NCBI GenBank assembly: GCA_903913215.1
Contig: CAIWKE010000016.1
Span: 1 to 63,454, forward strand
Length of the DNA stretch: 63,454 nucleotides
Origin: an uncultured Holophagaceae bacterium
Lineage (GTDB): Bacteria; Acidobacteriota; Holophagae; Holophagales; Holophagaceae
Direction: 5' to 3'
Position 1 is the first letter of the stretch; every line of letters starts with the position of its first letter. The translations under genes were made by a program, and so were the position numbers. Shown in pieces: positions 17,801 through 26,332 of the stretch. Below the pieces are notes generated by a model. It made no database searches. It saw only the letters and a program-made list of their open reading frames with translations, and had not been told where the DNA came from.

Positions 17801-18883
17801 TGGCTCAGCGGCACCCTCTTCTGGCCCCTCTGGCTGCGCCTGGCGGGCATGCGCGTGGGACCCGGCTGCGAGATCAGCACCATCATCGACGTGGTGCCGG
17901 AGCTGGTGGACATCGGCGCCGAGACCTTCTTCGCCGATGGCATCTACCTGGGCGGACCGCGGGTGCAGCGAGGCACTGTGACGCTGGGAGCCACACGATT
18001 GGGGCGCAATACCTTCCTGGGGAACCACGCGGTGATCCCCGCCGGCCAGAGCCTGCCGGATGACATCCTCCTGGGCGTCTGTACCGTGGCGGATGAGACC
18101 CTCATCCAGAGCGGCACCTCCTGGTTCGGCCACCCGCCCTTCGAGCTGCCCCGCCGAGAGGTGGTGGCCTGCGACCGCAGCCTGACCCACACCCCTTCAG
18201 CCATACGCTATCTGAACCGCCTCTTCTGGGAGGCCCTACGCTTCACCCTGCCGGTCTTCCCCCTGCTGGTCTTCTTCGCCTGGGTGGAAGCCATCAGCCG
18301 ATGCGGGACGCTGGGGCCGTGGGTCTTCTACGGCCTGGCTCTGCCCCTGCTGACCTTGGCCAGCAACCTGGTCTTCCCCTTGGCCATCCTGCTGCTGAAG
18401 TGGGGCCTCCTGGGCCGGGTGCGGCCCGGCACCCATCCTCTCTGGTCCTGCTGGTGCAGCCGCTGGGACTTCCTCTACGTAGCCTGGGGCATGTACGCCC
18501 GGGGCCTCCTCGCCCAGTTGGAAGGCACGCAATGGCTCACCTGGTACCTGCAGGCCATGGGCCTCCACATCGGCCACGGCGCCGTGCTGGGACCGGGCTT
18601 CGCCCAGGTGGTGGATCCGGACATGATCCACATCGGGGATGGGGCCACGGTGCAGGCCATGTTCCAGGCCCACACCTTCGAAGACCGAGTCCTGAAGATC
18701 GACCGTGTCCACATCGAGGCGGGCGCCACCCTGGGCCACGGCACCGTGCCCCTCTACGGTGCGGTCATCGGCGCCCGCAGCTGCGTGTTGGCCCACAGCG
18801 TGATCATGAAGCGGGAACGGCTCCTGCCCGACACGGTCTACGAGGGCGCCCCGACCCGGCCCCAGGGCCAGGCCGAGGCCTGA
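14894..18883 (+). CDS. Pls/PosA-type non-ribosomal peptide synthetase with membrane LbH repeats
   Basis: This 1329-residue enzyme has an adenylation domain (about 25-535): A3 YTSGTTGRPKGVMIQH, A5 NGYGPTECSVT, A7 YRTGDLVHR, A8 KLRGYRIELEAIE, A10 lysine in VGGKLDRR. A carrier domain follows with Ser568 in LGGDSLGA for phosphopantetheine. The C-terminal 730 residues alternate membrane helices (about 630-705, 870-940, 1115-1180) with three left-handed beta-helix-like segments, the plan of epsilon-poly-lysine synthetase Pls and relatives, which lack condensation and thioesterase domains and make homo-poly(amino acids). The specificity pocket reads Asp235 and Glu239 in GrsA numbering (AAYDSSVEEAW), compatible with a basic amino acid. 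The TTG start overlaps the STAS stop. Product and location (inner membrane) are inferred. Confidence 0.85.
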   Translation: MSLRQSRGHSRKPPVPQDSSPQPLHTCFEAAARRWPEAVAVDVPPGPDRPLRRTTTYAELEAMAHGMASILRPRMGPDAIVAIHLGRDTEHLYAAQLAVLQAGGAYTCIETSFPDEQVLAILSDAEPVAILTDTDGATRLTRLYPGSPVLEVRALLAQTTDLEPLPPAPWLSGDSLAYLIYTSGTTGRPKGVMIQHAGIVGLVAGDLPEFGLGPGDRVGQGSSAAYDSSVEEAWLALAAGATVVVLDDATARLGPDLIPWLRSERLTVFCPPPTLLRATGCERPDLELPDLKLLYVGGEALPQDLADRWARGRRMVNGYGPTECSVTCLRAEVRPGHPITIGAAIPGMQAWVLDADLNEVPHGQPGELCMGGPGLARGYRHQPEVTAQKFPLHPAFGRLYRTGDLVHRAPDGAHHYHGRIDAQVKLRGYRIELEAIETRLVEHPGIRAAACTVQGEGSRQALVAFVMAEATADVPDAEALKAWVRRSLPSYMVPTHVGHLDSLPTTVGGKLDRRHLPLLSAEQDPLGPGDPPRNPMETAIASAFQAVLRLQGLAPIHADFFNDLGGDSLGAAMAISLLREAPETAGLTVREIYEAPTVALLALRVQPLAAHPHMAPRPDTPGKPPRSSTLVQTLTLLGALGLGAPLVYLTTFEGLPFLLHHLGLVPLVLLAPLLSALALSLYTLGAVAFAVSAKRLLIGRYEPLRAPVWGSFFIRNWLVQRAVRLVPWTLLAGTEAQAQVLRALGARIGQRVHLHRGVNLLQGGWDLLDIGDEASLGQDVSLHLVDLEVGQVVVAPIRIGAGALLEVRAGLDGDTVVGEGAQLTALSSLHRGAEIPPGQCWHGIPAAAQGPALEAPPLPQEGQLSPFSFGWRLILARLALGTLLALPADLLFLGLALAQGWQRNWEQAYSGLALAETCLALVLGIPLTLALQALALRALGPARPGVLGRWSNAYLRVWLKTGQVDAAGEWLSGTLFWPLWLRLAGMRVGPGCEISTIIDVVPELVDIGAETFFADGIYLGGPRVQRGTVTLGATRLGRNTFLGNHAVIPAGQSLPDDILLGVCTVADETLIQSGTSWFGHPPFELPRREVVACDRSLTHTPSAIRYLNRLFWEALRFTLPVFPLLVFFAWVEAISRCGTLGPWVFYGLALPLLTLASNLVFPLAILLLKWGLLGRVRPGTHPLWSCWCSRWDFLYVAWGMYARGLLAQLEGTQWLTWYLQAMGLHIGHGAVLGPGFAQVVDPDMIHIGDGATVQAMFQAHTFEDRVLKIDRVHIEAGATLGHGTVPLYGAVIGARSCVLAHSVIMKRERLLPDTVYEGAPTRPQGQAEA

Positions 18884-18908
18884 TCCGGGATCTTGCTACC
18901 CTAGGTGG

Positions 18909-19808
18909 ATGATCCGCCCCCTGAAAGCGAGCCCCATGCGCCCTGCCCTCTCCGCCGCCGCCCTGAAGTCCTGCGCCCTGCTGCTGGGTCTGGCCACCCT
19001 GGCCCGGGCCGAGGCACCCCTGGTGGAATCGACGCCAAACCAGGCCCCCGTCGTGGTGGTGGCCCCGGATGCCGAGGCCTTCCCCCGGCTGCCGGCCCTG
19101 CTCTGGACGGATACCAAGCAGGTCTTCCAGAGTCCTTCGGCCTGGACCTCCTCCGACTGGAACCACCTCTGGCTGGGGGCGGCTGGGTTGGTCGTGGCGG
19201 GCGTGGCCCTGGATTCGCCCATCGACAAGGCCTTCCAGCGCAGCGCCAAGCCCTCCTGGACCAACGCCGCCAAGAACGTGGAGTTCCTGGGGGGCACCGG
19301 CAGCATCCTCATCGCGGGTGGCGCCTACCTGGGCGGCGCGGCCTTGGATAACCGCGAAGTGCGCTCCGTGGGCATCGACCTGGGCATCTCCATGGCCATC
19401 GCCCAGCTCACCCTGACCATCCCCCTCAAGAACCTGGTGGGCCGCGACCGGCCCTCCAAGGACCAGGGCGCCGGCCACTTCCAGCCCCTGGGCGGCGGGC
19501 AGTCCTTCCCCTCGGGCCACACCACGCAGGCCTTCGTGCTGGCCTCGGTCATCAGCGAGCACGCAGACCAGACCTGGGTCACAGGCCTCAGCTACGGCCT
19601 GGCCTCCCTGGTGGGTGTGGCCCGCATGGAGCAGCGCCAGCACTTCCTGTCCGACGTGCTCGGCGGGGCCATCATCGGCACCTACGTGGGCCGCACTGTG
19701 ACCCGCTACAACCAGACCCAGCGCGACGCGACCAGCCACGTCAAAGTGGCCTTCCAGCCCCTGCTCAGCAGCGAATACAAGGGCGCCGTGGTAAGGGTGA
19801 GCTTCTGA
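18909..19808 (+). CDS. PAP2-superfamily phosphatase with signal peptide
   Basis: The 299-residue protein carries the three PAP2 motifs: KNLVGRDRPS (about residues 175-184), PSGHTTQAF (about 201-209) and RMEQRQHFLSDVLGG (about 240-254), giving the catalytic histidines and arginine. An N-terminal hydrophobic stretch (AALKSCALLLGLATLARA) looks like a signal peptide or first membrane helix; an ATG at 18936 would give a tidier signal. PAP2 enzymes remove phosphate from lipid phosphates such as undecaprenyl pyrophosphate or phosphatidate. It follows the NRPS gene by 25 bases and converges on dgkA, which makes the opposite type of substrate, so the pair may act in lipid carrier recycling. Confidence 0.87.
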   Translation: MIRPLKASPMRPALSAAALKSCALLLGLATLARAEAPLVESTPNQAPVVVVAPDAEAFPRLPALLWTDTKQVFQSPSAWTSSDWNHLWLGAAGLVVAGVALDSPIDKAFQRSAKPSWTNAAKNVEFLGGTGSILIAGGAYLGGAALDNREVRSVGIDLGISMAIAQLTLTIPLKNLVGRDRPSKDQGAGHFQPLGGGQSFPSGHTTQAFVLASVISEHADQTWVTGLSYGLASLVGVARMEQRQHFLSDVLGGAIIGTYVGRTVTRYNQTQRDATSHVKVAFQPLLSSEYKGAVVRVSF

Positions 19809-19831
19809 TTGTCGCACCGAGAAACAACGCC

Positions 19832-19920
19832 AACCGCTGAGAGCGCAGAGACAAGACGTCCAGCAGGGCGCTGAACATGCAGCCATATCTCCCTCTGCGC
19901 CCTCTGCGTCCTCTGCGGTT
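19832..19920. repeat. Intergenic inverted-repeat element, type B (GCAGAG iterations)
   Basis: The left arm AACCGCTGAGAGCGCAGAG (19832-19850) is roughly complementary to the right arm at 19891-19920, which reads CTCTGCGCCCTCTGCG followed by TCCTCTGCGGTT. Each arm is itself a run of 9-10-base GCAGAG units. The loop is about 40 bases. A second copy with the same arm order lies at 30704-30832. It lies between convergent genes and could serve as a transcript end, but there is no T-run. Confidence 0.7.
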
Positions 19921-19948
19921 AATCAGTCGATGGGTGCAACCTCGGCGC

Positions 19949-20332
19949 CTAGATCCAGCGCCGCCAGAAGGGCCCGAGACTCAGCAGCAGGGCCACGAAA
20001 GTGCCCAGGGCGCCCAGGCTGAAGATCAGCACAGCCCCAGCGGCGCAGTCCTTGGCAATCTTGATCGCCGGGTGCCGTTCCGGGTGCAGGTAATCGAGGG
20101 TGTGCTCCAGGGCTGTGTTGAACAGCTCGGCCCCCAGCACCATGGCGCAGTTCATGAGCAGCAGGGCCCACCAGATGGCCGCGGGCCGCACCACCAGGAG
20201 GAAGGCCAGCACGCCGACGGCCATGAGCGCCTGGGACTGGAAGCTGCGCTCCAGCCGCAGGCCCGCGCCAATCCCCGCCAGGCTGAAACCCAGGCGGCGC
20301 AGGAAGGACTGGTTCTTCACGGAGGATGGCAT
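19949..20332 (-). CDS. dgkA: Diacylglycerol kinase / undecaprenol kinase (DgkA family)
   Basis: This 127-residue membrane protein is of normal DgkA length. It shows an amphipathic N-terminus (NQSFLRRLGFSLAGIGAGL), three hydrophobic helices, and the family motifs ELFNTALEHTLDY (about residues 69-81) and KIAKDCAAGAVLIFS (about 91-105) that hold the catalytic glutamate and aspartate. The enzyme phosphorylates diacylglycerol or undecaprenol at the inner membrane using ATP. It is transcribed toward the PAP2 gene and away from the kinase gene at 20359, whose stop is 26 bases from its start, so it could be the last gene after the histidine kinase. Confidence 0.92.
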   Translation of the reverse strand: MPSSVKNQSFLRRLGFSLAGIGAGLRLERSFQSQALMAVGVLAFLLVVRPAAIWWALLLMNCAMVLGAELFNTALEHTLDYLHPERHPAIKIAKDCAAGAVLIFSLGALGTFVALLLSLGPFWRRWI

Positions 20333-20358
20333 GCCCCCATTGTGCCTGGAATTCGGCC

Positions 20359-22572
20359 TCAGGCCCCAGGCGGCCCTTCCAACCGGCTCAGGCGGTGCAG
20401 CAGCTCGTGCACATCCTCAGGGCTCAGGGGCTTGGAGATGTAAGAGTCCATGCCGGCCCCAACGCAAATGGCCCGGTCATCCTTCATGGCGTTGGCAGTC
20501 ATGGCGCAGATATGGACGCGGTGCCGGGGCGACGGGCCCTCCTCGGTGCGGATGCGGCGGGTGGCCTCCAGGCCGTCCATGACGGGCATCTGGACGTCCA
20601 TGAAGATGAGGTCATAGCCCTGCTGCCGCCACTTCTCGATGGCTTCCACCCCGTTTCCGGCGCACTCGATGAAGTGCTCACCCGTCCGGGCGATGGTTTT
20701 TTGCGCCACCAGTTGGTTAATGGCCAGATCGTCCACCAGGAGGATCTTCAAAGAACGGGCGGCCTGGACCGGGGCCGCAGCTGCCTTGGGCGCCACCTCC
20801 TCGGGTCGTGGCAGGTCAAAGGGCAGGGTGAAGGAGAAGGTGCTGCCCTCGCCGGGTTTGCTCTTGACCTCGAGGTGCCCCCCCATGAGCTCCGCAAGGC
20901 GCCGTGAGATGGCCAAACCCAGCCCCGTGCCACCGAAGACACGGGTGGTGGAGGAGTCCGCCTGGGTGAATTTGTCGAAGATCCGGCTGAGTTCCTGTTC
21001 GGGAATCCCGATGCCGGTGTCCACCACGGCAAAGGTCAGGGAGACCCGATGCTCATGCGCCTCGGCCACGGTGCAGCGGAGCACGACGCCCCCCTCGTGG
21101 GTGAACTTGATGGCATTGCCCAGGAGGTTGTTCAGCACCTGGCAGAGGCGGATTGGATCGCCCACCAGATACTCTGGGACCGCCTCAGCGATGTCCAGGC
21201 GCAGATCGATTCCGCTCTCCTCGGCCCCCAGCTGGAAGGGGTAGAGCGCGCCCTGGATGCGAGTCCGCAGGGAGAAGGGGATGGCTTCGATATCGATTTT
21301 CCCAGCCTCGACCTTGGAGAAGTCCAGCACATCGTTGAGGATGGTCAGCAGGTTGTCCGCGGAGGTCTTCAGCGAGCTCATGTAGGAGAGCTGCTCCTCC
21401 GTGAGGGGCGTGTCCATCATGAGCCGCGCCAGCCCGATGATGCCGTTCATGGGAGTGCGGATTTCATGGCTCATGGTGGCCAGGAATTCGCTCTTGGAGC
21501 GGCTGGCGGCCTCCGCCACCACCATGGCCTGCTTCAAGTGCACCAGGTGGTGCTGAATGCCCGCCACCAGCAGGATGAGCGCGGCCCCGGAGATGAAGAC
21601 CAGGGCGATGAGCCCCGGCACCAGATTGCCGGACTCATCCAGTTCCGGGACCCGGATAAAGGTGTGGATGGTATAGCCGTCCTCGGCTCGGGTGCGGCTG
21701 GCCAGCATGATGGGCGAGTTGTCACCGGGTAGCAGGAGCGAGTGGTGGGGATGGAAGCGAGGTTCCACATCCTCGATGCGGAGCGTGGCAAAGGTGGTGC
21801 GCTTGTATCTCTTGTTCAGCTCTGCGGCGCTGAGTTTGAAGAGGGGCGAGTTGTCCACGGCCAGGCCCTCGATGCTGTGGTCGCTGGAGATGACCACAAG
21901 GCCCAGTTCGTCCGTCACAAAGCAGTCAAAGCGCTTGAACCACTGGTCCAGGCGGGAGACGTCGATCTTGGCCACCACCACGCCGTTGACCTTGCCGTCC
22001 TTGATCACGGGAGCCGAGAAGAAAAATCCGGGAATATTGGTGGTCCGGCCCACGGCGTACTGTCGGCCACGCTGCCCCGCCAGGGCGCTCTTGCAGTAAG
22101 CGCGGTCCAGGTAGTTGATGCCGACGAAGGAGTCCGAGGTCGTGGCATTGCTGCTGGCGATGCAATCCCCGTTGGCGGCCAGGACCCAGATGATGTCCAC
22201 GCCAAGGTCCTTGGTGACGGTAGCCAGGTGCCGGTCCAGGGCCGCCAACGGCGGGTGGAGGGCCAGGGCCGCGCGCCGATGGGTCAGGGGCTGCTCCGCT
22301 GGGTGCGGCAGTCGGGCATAAACGTCAGGGGCCTGACGCACCTGGGCATCATCAGCCAGGGAGGCCGGCACTCCGTAGAGAGAGGCGATGGAGCGCTCGA
22401 AGTGGTCGTTGACCGCCTCGGCCTGCTGAGCCAAGTCATGAGAATGGCGCTGCAGGCCCACGGTCTGTCGGCGGCTCATGAAGAAAGTCACCACCAGGAT
22501 GGACACCAGGAGCCAGACCAACAGGCCTGCCACCAGGAGCCCCCACCGAGGTAGACGTTTCAACAGGGTCAT
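20359..22572 (-). CDS. Hybrid sensor histidine kinase with periplasmic Cache domain and receiver
   Basis: The 737-residue protein has one membrane helix at about 10-32, a periplasmic sensor of about 290 residues with Cache-type features ([44 protein letters not shown]), and a second helix at about 315-340. HisKA follows with His369 in [11 protein letters not shown], then HATPase ([51 protein letters not shown]), and a C-terminal receiver ([32 protein letters not shown]). The sensor resembles those that read small organic acids or amino acids, but the ligand is unknown. No separate response regulator sits beside it. Confidence 0.9.
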   Translation of the reverse strand: MTLLKRLPRWGLLVAGLLVWLLVSILVVTFFMSRRQTVGLQRHSHDLAQQAEAVNDHFERSIASLYGVPASLADDAQVRQAPDVYARLPHPAEQPLTHRRAALALHPPLAALDRHLATVTKDLGVDIIWVLAANGDCIASSNATTSDSFVGINYLDRAYCKSALAGQRGRQYAVGRTTNIPGFFFSAPVIKDGKVNGVVVAKIDVSRLDQWFKRFDCFVTDELGLVVISSDHSIEGLAVDNSPLFKLSAAELNKRYKRTTFATLRIEDVEPRFHPHHSLLLPGDNSPIMLASRTRAEDGYTIHTFIRVPELDESGNLVPGLIALVFISGAALILLVAGIQHHLVHLKQAMVVAEAASRSKSEFLATMSHEIRTPMNGIIGLARLMMDTPLTEEQLSYMSSLKTSADNLLTILNDVLDFSKVEAGKIDIEAIPFSLRTRIQGALYPFQLGAEESGIDLRLDIAEAVPEYLVGDPIRLCQVLNNLLGNAIKFTHEGGVVLRCTVAEAHEHRVSLTFAVVDTGIGIPEQELSRIFDKFTQADSSTTRVFGGTGLGLAISRRLAELMGGHLEVKSKPGEGSTFSFTLPFDLPRPEEVAPKAAAAPVQAARSLKILLVDDLAINQLVAQKTIARTGEHFIECAGNGVEAIEKWRQQGYDLIFMDVQMPVMDGLEATRRIRTEEGPSPRHRVHICAMTANAMKDDRAICVGAGMDSYISKPLSPEDVHELLHRLSRLEGPPGA

Positions 22573-22645
22573 GGCGCTCCGAAGTGGACTGATTGCACCA
22601 CTCTATCGGCCCTGAGCAGCAGGTTCTGAAAAGTTTCGCTGGTTC

Positions 22646-24472
22646 CTAGAAAACGGCCTCGAGGGGAGCGATTTCGCCCGAGAGGATCGCCACGGCCTGA
22701 GCTGCCACCAGGGGCAGGCCCCGGTGGGCGAAGTGGATCGCCGCCTGCACCTTGTTGTGGTAGAAGGCCGCTTCGCGGCTCTCGGCCAGCAGGCCCTGGA
22801 CCGCGGCCTTATCGGTGCCATCCACGCCCCGCCCCTGGAGAAGAGCCTGGCTCTGCTTCTGGGCCAGAGTGGCCTGCTGGAGCAGCAAGTGGCCTGACAC
22901 CACATGGCCCAGCATGTCCAGCACGGGACCGGCATTGAGGACGGTGAGCTGGCCGCCGTTGGGTCGGGTGGGGATCTCCGTGAGCACGGTGCTGAGCGCC
23001 TTGAGGGCCTCGCCCAGTTGCTGCGCGGAATTGCCCAGCACAGGATCCGCCGCCAGGGTGGCCACTGTGGCGCCCACAGCCTTCAGGAGGGCCTTGAGTG
23101 GCTTGCCTTCTTGCATGCGGAACTTGCGACCCACCAGATCCAGGGCCTGGATGCCGTTGGTGCCCTCGTAGATGGAGGCGATCTTGCAGTCCCGCAGATA
23201 CTGTTCCGCTGGGTATTCCATGGTGTAGCCGTAGCCACCGTAGGTCTGGAGCGCCCACTCGGTAACCCGGAAGCCCCAGTCTGAGCACCAGGACTTGCAC
23301 ACGGGCGTCAGCAACTCCACGAGGCCCTGCCAGCGGTCCTTCTCCTCACCTTCGGAGACATGGGCCATGTCCATGCACCAGCCGCAGTAGGACACCATGG
23401 CACGCATGGCCTGGACGTAGGCCGATTGCATGAGCAGCATGCGCTTCACGTCCGGGTGCTGGACGATGGGCGACTGGCCAGGGCTGCGGCCCGCGCGCCC
23501 CTGAAGGCGCTCCTTGGCGTAGGCGATGGCGGCCTGGTGGGCGGCGGAGGCATTGCCCAGCCCCTGGACCCCCACCTCGTAGCGGGCGGCATTCATCATC
23601 TGGAACATCTGGGCCAGCCCCGAGCCCTCGGAACCCAGCAGGAAGCCCTGGCTGGCGTTGTTGATGCCGAAGACCAGACTGCAGGTGGGCGAACCGTGGA
23701 TGCCCAGCTTGTGCTCGATGCCTGCGCAGGTGACGTCATTGGGGGCGCCCAGGCTGCCATCGGCGTTCACGCGAATCTTGGGCACGACGAAGAGGCTCAG
23801 CCCCTTGGGGCCTGAGGGAGCATCCGGCGTGCGGGCCAGCACGGCATGGATGATGTTGGGCGTGAGCTCGTGGTCCCCGCTGGTGATGAAGATCTTCTCG
23901 CCGGTGATGAGGTAGGAGCCATCCGCCTGTTTGGTGGCTTTGGTGGTGAGGGCCCCCAGGTCGCTGCCCGCGCTGGCCTCCGTGAGGCACATGGTCCCGG
24001 TCCACTCACCGCTGTACATCTTCTCGACGTAGACCTTCTTCAGCTCCTCGCTGCCAAAGGTCTCAATGAGGTGGGCCGACCCGCGGGTGAGCAGCACCTT
24101 GAGGCCCAGGGCAGTGTTGGCGCCCATGAGGAACTCGCTGATGCCCGTGCCCAGGCACTCCGGGAGGCCCATGCCGCCGAACTCAGGGCTCATGCAGGCG
24201 CTGATCCAGCCACCCGAGGCCAGATCGTCGTAGGCGCCAGCGAAGCCGTCGGGCAGCTCCACCTTGCCGTTTACATAGCGGGCGCCCACGCGGTCGCCCA
24301 CCTCGTTGCATGCGGCCACACTGCCCTTGGCCACCTTGAGGGCCTCGTCCAGCACCATGCCGAGTTGCTCGCGGTCCACATCCTCGTAGGGCCCGGGCTT
24401 CAGGAGGGCGTCGAGGTCCAGCCACTCGAAGAGGTTGAAGCGGATATCGCGGTCGTCGTCGAGGAATTTCAT
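22646..24472 (-). CDS. Acyl-CoA dehydrogenase, long type (about 600 residues)
   Basis: This FAD-dependent acyl-CoA dehydrogenase has 608 residues, about 200 more than short/medium-chain enzymes because of an extra C-terminal helical domain, as in DmdC- and AcdA-like proteins. Seen: the FAD/substrate motif MCLTEASAGSDLGALTTKA (about 160-178), a YGGYGYTMEYPAEQYLRD stretch (about 418-435) and IYEGTNGIQALDLVGRKF, where the glutamate is the usual catalytic base position for this group. It should oxidise an acyl-CoA to its 2-enoyl-CoA. The acyl-CoA ligase gene lies 54 bases upstream on the same strand, so activation and first oxidation of a fatty or thio-substituted acid are probably encoded together. 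Confidence 0.9.
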   Translation of the reverse strand: MKFLDDDRDIRFNLFEWLDLDALLKPGPYEDVDREQLGMVLDEALKVAKGSVAACNEVGDRVGARYVNGKVELPDGFAGAYDDLASGGWISACMSPEFGGMGLPECLGTGISEFLMGANTALGLKVLLTRGSAHLIETFGSEELKKVYVEKMYSGEWTGTMCLTEASAGSDLGALTTKATKQADGSYLITGEKIFITSGDHELTPNIIHAVLARTPDAPSGPKGLSLFVVPKIRVNADGSLGAPNDVTCAGIEHKLGIHGSPTCSLVFGINNASQGFLLGSEGSGLAQMFQMMNAARYEVGVQGLGNASAAHQAAIAYAKERLQGRAGRSPGQSPIVQHPDVKRMLLMQSAYVQAMRAMVSYCGWCMDMAHVSEGEEKDRWQGLVELLTPVCKSWCSDWGFRVTEWALQTYGGYGYTMEYPAEQYLRDCKIASIYEGTNGIQALDLVGRKFRMQEGKPLKALLKAVGATVATLAADPVLGNSAQQLGEALKALSTVLTEIPTRPNGGQLTVLNAGPVLDMLGHVVSGHLLLQQATLAQKQSQALLQGRGVDGTDKAAVQGLLAESREAAFYHNKVQAAIHFAHRGLPLVAAQAVAILSGEIAPLEAVF

Positions 24473-24526
24473 TGGGGACCTCCGGCTAAACTATATGAAA
24501 CAGCAGAATGAGGCTGGGGTGGGACT

Positions 24527-26203
24527 CTACTTCAGTTCAGGGAACTGTTCTTCCCGGAACTCTGTGGGGGAATGGGTCTGCTCAGCGGCCCGCTTGCGCA
24601 GTTCCACCCGGCGGATCTTCCCGGAGATGGTCTTCGGCAGCTCGCCGAACTCCAGGATGCGGATGCGCTTGTAGGGGGAGAGCCGCTCGCGGATGAAGCG
24701 GAACAGGGCCAGGGCCGTTTCGCGGTTGGGCTCGAAGCCCGCGCGCAGAATAATGTAGGCCTTGGGCACCGCCAGCTTGAGGGGATCCGGGCTGGGCACC
24801 ACGGCGGCCTCAGCCACGGACTCGTGCTCGATGAGGAAGGACTCCAGCTCGAAGGGGCTGATGCGGTAGTCAGAGCTCTTGAACACGTCGTCAGCCCGAC
24901 CCACGAAGAAGAGATAGCCATCCTCGTCCCGAGTGGCCACATCGCCGGTGCGGTAGAAGCCCTCGGCCTCGGCCTTCTTCATCTTCGAGGGGTCATCGGC
25001 GTAGCCCACCATGAGGCCCAGGGGCCGGGGTTTCAGGCGCAGTGCGATCTCGCCCTCCAGGGCCTCCTTGCCGTCCAGGTCCAGCAGCACCACGTCGTAG
25101 CCCGGCAGGGGCAGGCCCATGGAGCCGGCCTTCACCGCCACGCCCGGAGAGTTGCCCACGATGGCCGTGGTTTCCGTCTGACCGTAGCCGTCCCGGATGG
25201 TGAGGCCCCAGGCCTTTTCCACCTGGCTGATGACCTCGGGATTCAGGGGTTCGCCAGCCCCCACCAGCCCGCGCAGCTTCACGGGGTAGGCCTTCAGGTC
25301 CTCCTGGATGAAGAGGCGCCAGACCGTGGGCGGGGCGCAGAGGGTGGTGACGCCTTTGTCCACGATGACCTGGAGGGTGGCCGAGGCGCTGAAGCGGGCG
25401 GCGCGGTAGACGAAGATGCAGGCACCGGCGTTCCAGGGGGCGAAGAAGCTGCTCCAGGCATGCTTGGCCCAACCCGGGGAGCTGATGTTGTAGTGGACGT
25501 CGCCTTCCCTCAGACCCACCCAGTACATGGTGCTCAGGTGTCCCACGGGGTAGGACTGGTGGGTGTGCAGCACCAGCTTGGGCTTGGCCGTGGTGCCCGA
25601 GGTGAAGTAGAGCAACATGGGGTCCGTGGCCTTGGTGGGTTGATCCGGCACGTAGGTGGTGGAGCCTGTGTAGAGCGCATCCACACTCATCCAACCCGGA
25701 GCCTCACCGCCCAGGGCGATGCGGGTGAGGCTGGGATCCATGGTCTCGAACTTCCCGACCTGGGCCACGTCCACCACCAGGTGGCGGATGCCGCCCCGCT
25801 CGATACGGTCCTCCAGGTCAGAGACCGAGAGGAGCAGGGTGGAAGGCACCAGCACGGCGCCCAGCTTGATGCAGGCCAGCACCAGTTCCCAGAGGGGCTG
25901 CACGTTGTCCAGCATGATGAGGACACCATCGCCCCGCTTCACGCCCAGGGCGCGCAGGGAGTTGGCCACCTGGTTGCTGCGCAGGGACATGTCCTGGAAG
26001 CTGACCTTGGCCTCGGTCCCATTTTCCTCCACGATCCAGAGGGCGGGATTGACGTTGCCCGTGGCGTAAACGTCGAAATAGTCCAAAGCCCAGTTGAAGG
26101 TCTCGAGACTGGGCCACTGGAATGCCTCCAGCGCTGCAGCTCGATTCTCTCGGTTCTGGAACAGGACATTCCGGGCATTGAGGAACGCCGCGCGCTCAGT
26201 CAT
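24527..26203 (-). CDS. Acyl-CoA synthetase (AMP-forming, medium-chain type)
   Basis: This 558-residue ANL-family ligase has the P-loop-like motif LYFTSGTTAKPKLVLHTHQS near residues 195-214, aromatic motif GYGQTETTAIVGN (about 335-347), YRTGDVATRDEDGYLFFVGR (about 415-434) and the C-terminal catalytic lysine in LPKTISGKIRR near residue 530. It activates a carboxylic acid to acyl-AMP and then acyl-CoA; the chain length cannot be read from sequence, though the overall pattern is closest to medium-chain ACSM-type enzymes. The PKTxSGK motif is the classical acetylation site that Pat/AcuA enzymes recognise, and a GNAT-ACD fusion gene is divergently transcribed 129 bases away. It heads an operon with the acyl-CoA dehydrogenase gene. 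Confidence 0.88.
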   Translation of the reverse strand: MTERAAFLNARNVLFQNRENRAAALEAFQWPSLETFNWALDYFDVYATGNVNPALWIVEENGTEAKVSFQDMSLRSNQVANSLRALGVKRGDGVLIMLDNVQPLWELVLACIKLGAVLVPSTLLLSVSDLEDRIERGGIRHLVVDVAQVGKFETMDPSLTRIALGGEAPGWMSVDALYTGSTTYVPDQPTKATDPMLLYFTSGTTAKPKLVLHTHQSYPVGHLSTMYWVGLREGDVHYNISSPGWAKHAWSSFFAPWNAGACIFVYRAARFSASATLQVIVDKGVTTLCAPPTVWRLFIQEDLKAYPVKLRGLVGAGEPLNPEVISQVEKAWGLTIRDGYGQTETTAIVGNSPGVAVKAGSMGLPLPGYDVVLLDLDGKEALEGEIALRLKPRPLGLMVGYADDPSKMKKAEAEGFYRTGDVATRDEDGYLFFVGRADDVFKSSDYRISPFELESFLIEHESVAEAAVVPSPDPLKLAVPKAYIILRAGFEPNRETALALFRFIRERLSPYKRIRILEFGELPKTISGKIRRVELRKRAAEQTHSPTEFREEQFPELK

Positions 26204-26332
26204 GGGTCTCTCCTGGATGTGGGGTCAGAAGGTCAATTTAGGATGGCGGGGGGCAGACGTCCACCACGAAACATGACAACTGGGACAAGAAACCCCTCCG
26301 GTCAGGATTGACTGGTCCCAAAGGCTGGTAGT

